Shown piece after piece: positions 51,800-60,388 of a stretch of DNA of 64,000 nucleotides. Origin of the DNA: Nemertoderma westbladi (Eukaryota; Xenacoelomorpha; Nemertodermatida; Nemertodermatidae). The notes beneath the pieces are model-generated. The model searched no databases, was not told where the DNA came from, and saw nothing but the letters and a program-made list of their open reading frames with translations. The DNA lies in assembly GCA_032718475.1 (NCBI GenBank), contig JAUCBJ010007115.1:1-64000 (forward strand), in the 5' to 3' direction. The number at the start of each line of letters is the position of its first letter. Within the stretch, counting starts at the first letter, position 1. Both the position numbers and the translations under genes were made by a program.

Positions 51800-52996
51800 T
51801 GTAAAAGCTTTTGCGGAATTGGCTGGTTATTTTCCCCGCAAAGTACTCTGTAGTTGGTTTAACGGGCATAAAAGGCCGTTTCATTACTGTACTGGTGTTT
51901 TAGTGGACACAAAAAGCCATTTCATCTGTATGTGTACTTTAGCGGACATAACTAGCAATTTTATGTCGCAATACGCTAAATCCTCTTGAAACAGTGTAGT
52001 TACTATGACGACAGCTAACAGCTGATCTGTACACGTGGAGCTTTTTCTTTGTTCTCTGTCGTTTCTTTGTTCGGTCAACCAATCAGAGCGTTTTTTGACT
52101 CTGTGTTGGAGATTGTATACAGAAACTCATGCAATTGAGTCAGTATGTGTATTTTGTCCACAGCCAGAAGACCGGCTTTAGAATCTCTGTGTTTTCAGGC
52201 TTTAGCCCAACATTAGTAGGCTTAATTATAGAACGTATGTCTGTTATCATACATAACTCAACTCATAACATACAACTCAATGCAATGTTACAATCTATCA
52301 TATCATAACAATTTATACCTTAACATTTATACTGCTATTTACTGTCGGTTATTCTTTATATCAGTTGATGGAATATTATATTTGGAATATCGATGAATAA
52401 TTACAAAACCCTCAATCTTCTTGATATACTGAAGGTAAGAGAGACCGGTTACATATAACGATTGCGACTCACCTTAAAGTGGTTTTGAAGTGAATCTAAT
52501 GCTATTTCATAGGCACTACAGGTATCAGTTGTTGTTCTCTATATATGTGACTAAAATTAGTGAAGGTCGGCAGATCGGTGTGCAGTATTATGCAGTAGTG
52601 TGTATGATTGTGAGTGATAACAAAGCATCTCCTAAAGAATGCGCCATATACATGAATCTATAGCCATCCCGTTGTGACTAGTTTAAGTCATAGCTCTGTT
52701 TACATATTTAGAGCGCCACGTCCTAAAGGAACTGTTAATATTTCCCGAAAGTGAATAATATTTGTCAGAGATTATATATTACGATCAGTCGAATAGTACA
52801 GTAGGCTTACACCGCAATAAGATTAAGCCTCATGAATCCAGTCTCCCGGGTATATCCAGCGGGTGAATGGTCGCGCATAGACTGGCTTCGGCTAATGTAG
52901 TGTATCCAATACTCGTCATAGGCTAAAGTCGATTTATTATCTAGAAGACATCTTAATTTGGCAGGTTAAACTGCTAAAGGTCTGAAAGCGCGAACA
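51800..52996 (+). repeat. 3' LTR of the BEL-like element
   Basis: 1,197 bp with the same ends as 38411-39606. Differences are scattered substitutions plus one small indel near AAGCCTCATGAATCC (52826). Confidence 0.93.
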
Positions 52997-53070
52997 GCTG
53001 CACTGACAGACTGTTGCGTATACCTGTCGGCCTGTATATGGCTGCAATGGTAGAGTAGTCCTTGCTCCAA
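52997..53070 (-). pseudogene. Inverted 5' piece of a LINE endonuclease
   Basis: On the minus strand this encodes SKDYSTIAAIYRPTGIRNSL, the conserved AIYRP block of CR1/jockey endonucleases. The block that normally follows it is found on the plus strand from 53071. This is the inversion pattern produced by twin priming during LINE insertion. Confidence 0.7.
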
Positions 53071-55351
53071 CTAGGCGACATTTCCAAATACAAAGAGATT
53101 TTCATTTTGGGAGATACCAACAGCGATACACTGAACTCACGCAACCCTAACACTGTAGCCGTACGAAGACGTCTTCTAGACTTCTGCAACTCCACTGGAC
53201 TTAAACAGCTGATATCCGAACCCACCCGAATAACATCGAACTCAAAAACTACCATTGATCACATTTTTGCCAGTAACCCCAAATTTATATGTGACAGTGG
53301 AGTGATCAAATCAGGACTCAGTGACCACTGCATGGTATTTGTGTCCCGCAGCCACCTACATCAAAAACGTCCTCGACTCCAACAAAACAAACAGTAAAGT
53401 CCTCTGGAAAACCCTAAAGACACTCGGAGCGCCCACGAAAAGAGCGAAGTCGTCTACCGTAATATCAGCTATCGAAAATAATGGAGCCCTCCTTACAGAC
53501 CCCACCGACATTGCCAATGTTCTGAACTCCTTCTTCACAAATATCTCAAAGACATTGGTAGACAAACTCCCATCTCCCTGCAACATCTACAACGGCCCCG
53601 CAGTCGAGCAGTTCTATGCCCTGAAACGAATCAAAAAAGACAGTTTCTCCCTCCAAACAGTCGATAGACAGATCGTATTTGACATTCTCACAAACCTAGA
53701 CACCACCAAGGCCAGTGGACCCGACTCGATCAGCCCAAGAATACTTAAAGACGGAAGCCCGATCTTAAAGGACCACCTTGCCCACATTATAAACTCATCA
53801 ATTACCTCAGCAATCTTTCCCACCGATTTTAAACTTGCCAAAGTCAATCCAATCTTCAAAAAAGGCCCCCGCATCGTCCGTGATCACTACCGCCCCATTT
53901 CGCTGCTTCCAACTGCCTCCAAAGTCCTAGAAAAGGTTATCTTCGAACAATTCAAAAGCTACATAGTAACCAACATACTCGACGATCTCCAATCCGGCGC
54001 CCGGACCGGCCACTCGGTACAAACCTGCCTCATCCACCTCGACGACCTCATCCGAAATACAACCGACAAAGGAATGTTAGTAGGAATGGTTGCCATAGAT
54101 ATTAGAAAAGCCTACGACACCGTGCAGCACGACATCCTCCTACATAAGCTAAAGTGCATCAGACTGAACCAACACACCATAAATTGGTTCCGCTCCTACT
54201 TGTCAGGAAGATCACAATATGTTCAAATCGGAAACTCCACATCAAAAACACTCGATATCACATGCGGCACCCCCCAAGGAGCTCTCCTAGCTGTTTTACT
54301 GTTCTTAATCTATATCAACGACTTCAATCTAACTCTTGTTCCCACTAACTGTACCCCGACCCAAACGGTTTCATTGATGCCCCCCACAGCTTCTCCAGGT
54401 TCGGTGGTGCTCCCTGCGGCATCTCCAGGTAAGGTGGCGCTCCCCGCGGATTCCCAAGGTTCGTTGGTGCTCCCTGCGGCATCTCCAGGTAAGGTGGCGC
54501 TCCCCGCGGACTCCCAAGGTTCGGTGGCGCTCCCTGCGGCATCTCCAGGTACGGTGGCGCTCCCCGCGGACTCCCAAGGTTCGGTGGCGCTCCCTGCAGC
54601 ATCTCCAGGTACGGTGGCACTCCCTGCAGCCTCTCCGGTTTCGGTGGCGCTCCCTGCGGCCTCTCCCGATTCGGAGGAGCTCCCTGCAGCCTCTCCAGGT
54701 TCGGAGGCACTCCCTGCGGCCTCCCAAGGTTCGTTGGCGCCCCCTGCGGACTCCCAAGTTTCGGTGGCGCTCCCCGCGGACACCCAAAGTCCGGTGGCGC
54801 TCCCCGCGGACAACCCAGGTTCGGTGGCGCTCCCTGCGGACTCCCAAGGTTCGTTGGCGCTCCCCGCGGGCTTCCAAGGTTCGTTGGCGCTCCCCGTGGG
54901 CTCCCAAGGTTCGGTGGCGCCCCCCGCAGACTCCCAAGGTTCGGTGGCGCTCCCCATGGACTCCCAAACTTCGGTGGTGCTCCCCGCGGACCACCCAGGT
55001 TCGGTGACGCTCCCTGCGGACTCCCAAGGTTCGTTGGCGCTCCCCACGGACTCCCAAGGTTCGGTGGCGCTCCCCGCGGACTCCCAAGGTTCGGTGGCGC
55101 TCCCCGCGGACTACCCAGGTTCGGTGGCACCCGCGACGACCCCTCCGGGTTCCGTTCCACTCTCAACTGAGGTCACCCACCACGTCGCCAACACCAACAG
55201 CCTAAATCTCATGGTGGCACTGAAATACGTCGACAACACAAATATCCTCAAAACCAGACACAACTTAAAGGAAATTGAAACGTCACTCTCGGAAACACTG
55301 ACCAGGGTAAATGCCTGGGCTGTCGATAACCGCCTTAGCATTCACCCCTGA
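53071..55351 (+). pseudogene. CR1/jockey-like LINE: endonuclease end plus RT with in-frame minisatellite
   Basis: The endonuclease part (53062-53345) shows KEIFILGDTNSD, TTIDHIFAS and SGLSDHCMVF. A deletion then joins it, with a frame change, to the RT frame (53321-55351, 676 codons). RT motifs are FKLAKVNPIFKKG, DHYRPISLLPTASKVLEKVI, motif A VAIDIRKAYDTV and motif B GTPQGALLAVLLFLIYINDF. At that point about 250 residues of a (L-P-A-D-S-Q-G-S-V-A)n repeat intervene, after which LKYVDNTNILKTRHNLKEIE and VNAWAVDNRLSIHP resume the RT. The catalytic YADD is YVDN, so the second Asp is lost and the enzyme should be dead. The frame stops right after IHP, where a Gypsy-type LTR begins; the thumb and C-terminus are missing. 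Confidence 0.85.
54370..55135 (+). repeat. 30-bp minisatellite, about 25 copies, within the RT frame
   Basis: The consensus is GGTGGCGCTCCCCGCGGACT then CCCAAGGTTC. Because 30 is divisible by three and the unit has no stop in several frames, the RT frame stays open and three minus-strand frames are open too (54310-55166). Units vary at the GCGGAC/GCGGCATCTCC positions. Confidence 0.95.
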
Positions 55352-55371
55352 TAATATATAGCATTCACCGG

Positions 55372-55619
55372 TGATAATATATGGCTCGCCCCACGGATAC
55401 CCTGGGACGAGGGGGGGGGGGGAGACCTACCGGTGTTGGACAGTCAGTATGTCGGTGTTAGTCAGAGCACTGCAGTACATATTCTTTTATCTAGGCTACT
55501 TGTTACATGCCGTGACCGGTCCCCGGAGGACCCTATTATACATATCTATCTGACAGTATCTGCTATAGATAAAGGTTTTATTCGTCTGCTGCCTCGCAGC
55601 AATAGTAGATACGCCCACA
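55372..55619 (+). repeat. 5' LTR of the Gypsy element
   Basis: 248 bp, TGATAATATATGGCTCGCCC to GTAGATACGCCCACA, with a run of 12 G. The 3' LTR has 13. Confidence 0.93.
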
Positions 55620-55637
55620 TGGCGCAGTGTGTAGGAT
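55620..55637 (+). promoter_or_regulatory. Primer-binding site
   Basis: TGGCGCAGTGTGTAGGAT begins directly after the LTR's CA, as expected for pairing to a tRNA 3' end. The tRNA was not identified. Confidence 0.75.
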
Positions 55638-55648
55638 AATTTGGGCCC

Positions 55649-56512
55649 ATGCCGCCTAAATCCAAAGGGAAGATCACGTCCCCGCCCACGGCGGACAGCA
55701 GCGACGGCGACGAAACTCTAGAAGCCCGAGGCGGCAGTCGCGCCCCTATCCGAATGGACGACCTCGCGCGAATCCTCGCCCAACAGCAGACTGCTATGGC
55801 TCAGCTGCTGGCGCAACAGCAGGAGGACGCCAACCGTCGCCAGGAGGCTGCGGATGACCGCCTACTTCAACAACAGGCGGCCGCGGACGACCGCATCGCT
55901 AAACTCCTCGCAGCTTTACAACCCGGCGTGGCGGCGGCCGCCACACCGGAACTACCGACGACCCAACCCACGTACGCGGGGGCCGTCACGAACCCGGTTC
56001 CCCGACGCCGGCTAATCGACATCTCGACAATGGAGAAGATCGACGTGGACGTTGAGTTCTCCATGTTCCGCCGGTGGAGACAGGCGTGGCGGGTCCACGC
56101 CCACCGACAACAGGTCGCTACGTTCCCGCGAGCCGAGCAGGTTTACGCTCTCGTTGCTGCCCTCGGTAGCGGCCTACAGGAGACCATCCGCGTCACCCTG
56201 CACGTGGACATCGACGCGGACGATACAACCACGGAGACGGTCCTCGATGCACTCCAGGGCCACCTCCGCGCCAAGAGGAGTATCGCGATCGACGCGATCA
56301 AGTTCCACGAGCGCCGGCAAGGCGCGACCGAGGGATTCGATTCCTTCCGGGTGGCCCTGGAGGATCTCGCAGACACTGCGGAGCTCTGCGGGAACTGCCG
56401 CGACCGGCAGATCGTTACCCAGATCCTAGTGGGTCTTCGATGTTCAGAGACCCGGACAGAACTCCTCAAGGCAGCAAGGTTCTTCCTCAACCGACCCTCG
56501 AGGACTGCGTGA
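55649..56512 (+). CDS. Gag of the Gypsy element, truncated by frameshift
   Basis: The ATG at 55649 (MPPKSKGKITSPP) lies 11 bp after the PBS. The protein has a glutamine/alanine-rich coiled-coil N-terminus (LAQQQTAMAQLLAQQQ, residues 40-95), then a capsid-like region with FSMFRRWRQAWRVHAHRQQ and LVGLRCSETRTELL. It ends at TGA 56510-56512 after a shift near 56466; the real continuation (VLPQPTLEDCVRIAQSVEAS) is in the next frame. The frame change could be the gag-pol frameshift site or an indel, but since the zinc knuckle lies beyond it, an indel is more likely. Confidence 0.85.
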   Translation: MPPKSKGKITSPPTADSSDGDETLEARGGSRAPIRMDDLARILAQQQTAMAQLLAQQQEDANRRQEAADDRLLQQQAAADDRIAKLLAALQPGVAAAATPELPTTQPTYAGAVTNPVPRRRLIDISTMEKIDVDVEFSMFRRWRQAWRVHAHRQQVATFPRAEQVYALVAALGSGLQETIRVTLHVDIDADDTTTETVLDALQGHLRAKRSIAIDAIKFHERRQGATEGFDSFRVALEDLADTAELCGNCRDRQIVTQILVGLRCSETRTELLKAARFFLNRPSRTA

Positions 56513-57400
56513 GGATTGCGCAGAGCGTGGAAGCCAGCGAACGGAACGACTCGATCCTCGCGAGCGGGAAACCAGTAAACAAACTCTCCGCGTACAAACG
56601 CGAACGCTCGGCCTCCCGCAACCCCGCTATCTCCCGCTCCCCGATGAGCACCCAGAACTCATCACCCGACCCCGCGTGGCGGAACCCTAGCGAACCCCAT
56701 GAGGCGGGCTCGGAATGCCCCGCCAAGGGGGTCAAGTGCCACGGCTGTGGCAGGACGGGGCATATCAAGCGGATGTGCCAGTCCCGATCCGCCACCAAGA
56801 AGAGGGTGTCCACAGTGTACCACTGCCAGAGTATTAGCAGCGTTGCCAACCATCAGGAAACAGCCTGCAAACTCTCTTATATCGCGGTGGGCCTGACGGA
56901 CTCCGGGATCGGGAACCTCAAGGGGACGGGTCGTCACTCCCTCCCGGATAGCGGTGCGGCCGCTAATATCTTCAACCAGGGACTGTTTCTCCGGTTAGGA
57001 GGGCGACTCGACGACCTCCTCCCGCTTCGAGACGACGACAAATTCGAGGCGGCCAACCGACTCCCCATGGCGGCCGTGGGGCGGTACCCAGTGGAGATCA
57101 ACTACTGCGGGACGACGGCGACCACCGAGCTGGTCATCTCTCCCGAGTCCGACGGACTGATCCTCTCGAAGAAGACCATCCAGGACCTGGATATCCTCCC
57201 GCGCACCTTCCCGGCTCCCCTACACAGCCGCGGAACCGTCGCTTCTGTTGCTCCGTCCCCGGCGATCCGCTCCCGGGACAATCTCCTCCGCGAGTTCAGC
57301 GACGTGTTCGACAACGACTCCGCGCCTCTTCCAACGATGCATGGCCCGCCCATGCGTATACAGCTGAAGGATGGGGCCATTCCACGTCAACGGCGCGCGA
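56466..57400 (+). CDS. Gag nucleocapsid and protease of the Gypsy element
   Basis: This frame carries a CCHC zinc knuckle, CHGCGRTGHIKRMC (56737-56778), and the aspartic protease motif SLPDSGAAANIF (near 56940) with a later VISPESDGLILSKK. It then runs to the pre-RT segment VFDNDSAPLPTMHGPPMRIQ. The ORF ends out of frame at 57522 after a shift near 57390. Confidence 0.85.
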
Positions 57401-58030
57401 CCTGTCCCGTTCGCGATGCGGGAGGAGGTGAAAGAACTCCTCGACAAGCTAGAGCGACGGGAAGTCATCACCCGGGTCGAGGAACCTACGGAATGGGCCC
57501 ATCCGATGACGGTGGCGCCTAAACCCAACGGAGGACTGCGACTCTGCGTGGACCTTCGCCACCTAAACTCGCAGGTCCAACGCCCCTATTACCCAACGCC
57601 GAATCCACGGACCGCAGTCGCCGGAGTCTCCACGACTGCAAAGATTTTCTCCATGTTCGACGCAGCCAGTGGCTACTGGCAGGTTCCCCTCGACGAGGAA
57701 TCCCAACTCCTCACCACCTTCGCGACTACCTGGGGCCGGTACTGTCACACTCGTAGTGTGATGGGGCTGATCTCGTCCGGCGACGAGTTTAACCGTTGAG
57801 GCGACGACGCCATCCAGGGACTTCCTAACCTCATCAAGGTTGTAGACGATGTACTCCTCTACAACGATACAATGGAGGAACACATGGAGAACATTGCGAG
57901 GTTTATGGAGCGGTGCCGGACCTACGAGATCACGTTACACCCGGGGAAGGTTCAGTTTGCCCAGACCGAGGTTCGGTTCGCTGGGTACCTCGTCGGCGCC
58001 TCCGGGATAAGGCCGACCCCGAGAAACTGA
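57371..58030 (+). pseudogene. Reverse transcriptase of the Gypsy element, with internal stop
   Basis: RT motifs are PMTVAPKPNGGLRLCVDLRHLN, FSMFDAASGYWQVPL and TFATTWGRYCHTRSVMGL. A TGA at 57797-57799 replaces the residue after EFNR. The same frame continues with IKVVDDVLLYN, the catalytic (V)DD box, and TLHPGKVQFAQTEVRFAGYLV. A frameshift near 58020 separates it from the RNase H frame. Confidence 0.88.
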
Positions 58031-58036
58031 AGGCGA

Positions 58037-59755
58037 TTGCCGCCTTCCCCCGCCCTGGGAACATCACCGATCTCCGGAGCGAGCTTCCTCGGACTGGTGG
58101 AGCAACTCGCTCCGTTCTCAGCAGACCTCGCTGCCGCGATGTCCCCGCTACGTCCCCTCCTAAGCACGAAGGCGACCTTCATCTGGACGGTGGACCACGA
58201 ACGGGCCTTCGAGACAACCAAGCTGGCTCTGACGTCACCGCCGGCCCTCGTCCCGTTCGACACGACCCGGGAAACCCGTCTAGTGACAGACGCGTCCCGG
58301 CTGAAGGGCCTCGGCTACGCCCTCCTCCAACTTCACGGGGAGGACTGGAAGCTGGTCGAGTGCGGCTCGAGGTTCACCACCGAGACCGAGTCCCGGTATG
58401 CCATGGTAGAACTCGAGCTGCTCGCCGTCGTATGGGCAGTGCAAAAATGCCGTATGTACCTTCTCGGCCTCCCACACTTCAACCTAATCGTAGACCACCA
58501 GCCGTTGGTGACGATCATCGACAAATACACGGTGGACGCGACCGACAACACGCGCCTCCAGCGGCTCAAAACGAAACTGGCTCCCTACCAGTTTACCACC
58601 ACGTGGACAAAGGGGAAGGACCACGCCATAGCCGACGCGTTGTCCCGCGTCCCCGTCAATGACCCGACACCGGACGACATCGTGGACGACGGCGAAATGG
58701 CGACGTACATCCGGGCCGTCACCCGCCAGACCGCCGCCGACATAACCGGCTCCGATTCCGCCCACCTTGCGGATCCAGTCCTCAATGAACTCGCCCGACT
58801 GGCTCGGAACGATCCGGACTACAAAGCCCTACTCGCGGCTATCGAGGCTGGGTTTCCGGAATCCACCCGGACGAACCCAGCGGTGAACATCTTCTGGTCT
58901 GTCCGGGACCAGTTAACCACGGACGGGGACCTGGCCCTGCTGGGCCATCGCATTGTGGTCCCCACAGCGTCGCGGAAATCTACCCTTACGCGCCTCCACG
59001 CATCGCACCAGGGGGTGGAGAAGACGCTACGACGTGCCCGGCAGTGTGTCTACTGGCCGGGCATAACTAACGATATCCGGACGACCGTGGGCGCTTGCAG
59101 CGAATGTCTGACCAGCCGATCGAGCCAGACAAAGGAGTCGTTCCAGTCGGAACCTCCACCCACTCGACCCTTCGAGGACATTTCGGGAGACTTCTTCTCC
59201 CTTGGGGCGAAGCACTTCCTGGCCGCCGCCGACCGATATTCCGGATGGCCGGAAGTGTACTCGTTTTCCGCCCCACCCACTGCCGACCGGACAATCACAG
59301 CCCTGCGAGACTGGTTCATCCGGTACGGGGTGCCGACCCGCTTTCGCTCGGATGGCGGGACCCCATTCACCGCGGCAGCGACGACGAAATTCCTGAAGGA
59401 ATGGGGGGTCACACCGGTCACGTCGTCACCGGAATACCCCCAGAGTAACGGGCACGCCGAGTCGGCGGTAAAGGCCCTGAAGAGCCTTCTGGTAAAGACC
59501 GGGGGCTCAACTACGTCCGAAGTGTTCCTGGAGGGGCTCCTGGAACTCCGCAACAGCCCCAGGGAGAGCGGCTCTTCCCCAGCGGACATTGTCTTCGGAC
59601 ACCCAATGCGCACGCGTGTCGAAGCTCACCACACCGCCTTCGCCCGGACTATACAAGAGACCCGGACGGAGCTAGACCGGGTGGTGCCAGCCATCAAATC
59701 GGCCCGGACCACCCAGTACAACCGCGGCGCAAAGATTTGGAACCTCTCACGGTAG
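58037..59755 (+). CDS. RNase H and integrase of the Gypsy element
   Basis: A long intact frame. RNase H: TRLVTDASRLKGLGYALLQ, the ELELLAVVWAVQKC block, and KGKDHAIADALSRVP at its end. Integrase: HASHQGVEKTLRRARQCVYWPG with CSECLTSR as the zinc finger, catalytic D in ISGDFFS, D in FRSDGGTPFTA and E in SNGHAESAVKALK. The last codons are out of frame; the C-terminal domain continues at 59737. The 5' part up to about 58085 overlaps the frameshift region (DLRSELPR versus the expected FLG block), so the true frame boundary is uncertain by a few codons. Confidence 0.9.
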   Translation: MPPSPALGTSPISGASFLGLVEQLAPFSADLAAAMSPLRPLLSTKATFIWTVDHERAFETTKLALTSPPALVPFDTTRETRLVTDASRLKGLGYALLQLHGEDWKLVECGSRFTTETESRYAMVELELLAVVWAVQKCRMYLLGLPHFNLIVDHQPLVTIIDKYTVDATDNTRLQRLKTKLAPYQFTTTWTKGKDHAIADALSRVPVNDPTPDDIVDDGEMATYIRAVTRQTAADITGSDSAHLADPVLNELARLARNDPDYKALLAAIEAGFPESTRTNPAVNIFWSVRDQLTTDGDLALLGHRIVVPTASRKSTLTRLHASHQGVEKTLRRARQCVYWPGITNDIRTTVGACSECLTSRSSQTKESFQSEPPPTRPFEDISGDFFSLGAKHFLAAADRYSGWPEVYSFSAPPTADRTITALRDWFIRYGVPTRFRSDGGTPFTAAATTKFLKEWGVTPVTSSPEYPQSNGHAESAVKALKSLLVKTGGSTTSEVFLEGLLELRNSPRESGSSPADIVFGHPMRTRVEAHHTAFARTIQETRTELDRVVPAIKSARTTQYNRGAKIWNLSR

Positions 59756-60075
59756 GCGCCCGGGTAAGGGTTCAACACCCGACCACCAAGCGATGGGATC
59801 GCGCTGGAACCGTCGTAGAGACTGGTTCCCACCGGAAGTATACAGTCCGGATGCCGTCCGGACGCACCCTTGTCCGGAACAGACGCTTACTAATCCCGGA
59901 CACCGCCCACCAGGCGACACCAACGGGCCCTCTGCCACCGGATGCGGCCCCAACGGGACCCACACCCACCAAGAAACTGCGCTGGCGTGAACCCCTAATG
60001 GAAACTCAGACCTTCGATAAACTTTCAGTTTCGAGGTATCCAAAACGGACGCGTCAGCAACCCGACAGACTGTAG
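59737..60075 (+). CDS. Integrase C-terminal tail of the Gypsy element
   Basis: After a shift near 59735 the frame gives LTVGARVRVQHPTTKRWDRA and GSHRKYTVRMPSGRTLVRNR, the SH3-like GPY/F-type region of Gypsy integrases. It ends in KLSVSRYPKRTRQQPDRL and a stop at 60073-60075. No chromodomain is seen. Confidence 0.85.
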   Translation: MEPLTVGARVRVQHPTTKRWDRAGTVVETGSHRKYTVRMPSGRTLVRNRRLLIPDTAHQATPTGPLPPDAAPTGPTPTKKLRWREPLMETQTFDKLSVSRYPKRTRQQPDRL

Positions 60076-60127
60076 GACAGAACGGTTGATAGCTCGGCAC
60101 AGCCTTAGACGGCTAATCCAAGCTCGT

Positions 60128-60139
60128 AAGGGGGTGTGG
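60128..60139 (+). promoter_or_regulatory. Polypurine tract of the Gypsy element
   Basis: AAGGGGGTGTGG lies directly before the 3' LTR. Confidence 0.65.
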
Positions 60140-60388
60140 TGATAATATATGGCTCGCCCCACGGATACCCTGGGACGAGGGGGGGGGGGGGAGACCTACC
60201 GGTGTTGGACAGTCAGTATGTCGGTGTTAGTCAGAGCACTGCAGTACATATTCTTTTATCTAGGCTACTTGTTACATGCCGTGACCGGTCCCCGGAGGAC
60301 CCTATTATACATATCTATCTGACAGTATCTGCTATAGATAAAGGTTTTATTCGTCTGCTGCCTCGCAGCAATAGTAGATACGCCCACA
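60140..60388 (+). repeat. 3' LTR of the Gypsy element
   Basis: 249 bp, identical to the 5' LTR except for one extra G in the G run. Followed by satellite DNA. Confidence 0.93.

Larger units (their letters stand above)
38411..52996 (+). mobile_element. BEL/Pao-like LTR element lacking RT and integrase, 14.6 kb
   Basis: Bounded by two ~1.2-kb LTRs (TG...CA) and a perfect 5-bp target duplication, GCTGC, at 38406-38410 and 52997-53001; 5 bp is usual for BEL/Pao. I count about 21 differences between the LTRs (~98% identity), so the insertion is fairly recent. The interior carries a long leader with repeats, gag and protease of BEL/Pao type, a deletion that removed RT and RNase H, no integrase core, and an unidentified coding remnant before the 3' LTR. 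The gag is interrupted by an RTE-like insertion. It would have needed enzymes from an intact relative to transpose in this form. Confidence 0.88.
55372..60388 (+). mobile_element. Ty3/Gypsy LTR retrotransposon, GC-rich, multiply frameshifted
   Basis: A 5-kb element with ~248-bp LTRs that differ only in the length of a G run, a TGG primer-binding site, gag, pol in the order protease-RT-RNase H-integrase, and a purine tract before the 3' LTR. The interior is strikingly GC-rich against its AT-rich surroundings. No matching target duplication was found: the left flank is LINE sequence (ACCGG) and the right flank is satellite (CTATG). A 22-bp partial duplication (GCATTCACC...TGATAATATAT) overlaps the left boundary. 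The missing TSD suggests rearrangement after insertion. Confidence 0.92.

Noticed and set aside
54310-55166. Three minus-strand ORFs of ~240-270 residues
   Set aside because: Reverse readings of the 30-bp minisatellite. The unit length is divisible by three, so frames remain open.
57913-58662. 249-codon plus-strand ORF over the Gypsy RNase H region
   Set aside because: Out of frame with the RNase H blocks, proline/arginine-rich as expected of a shifted GC-rich frame; the real frame is 58037-59755.
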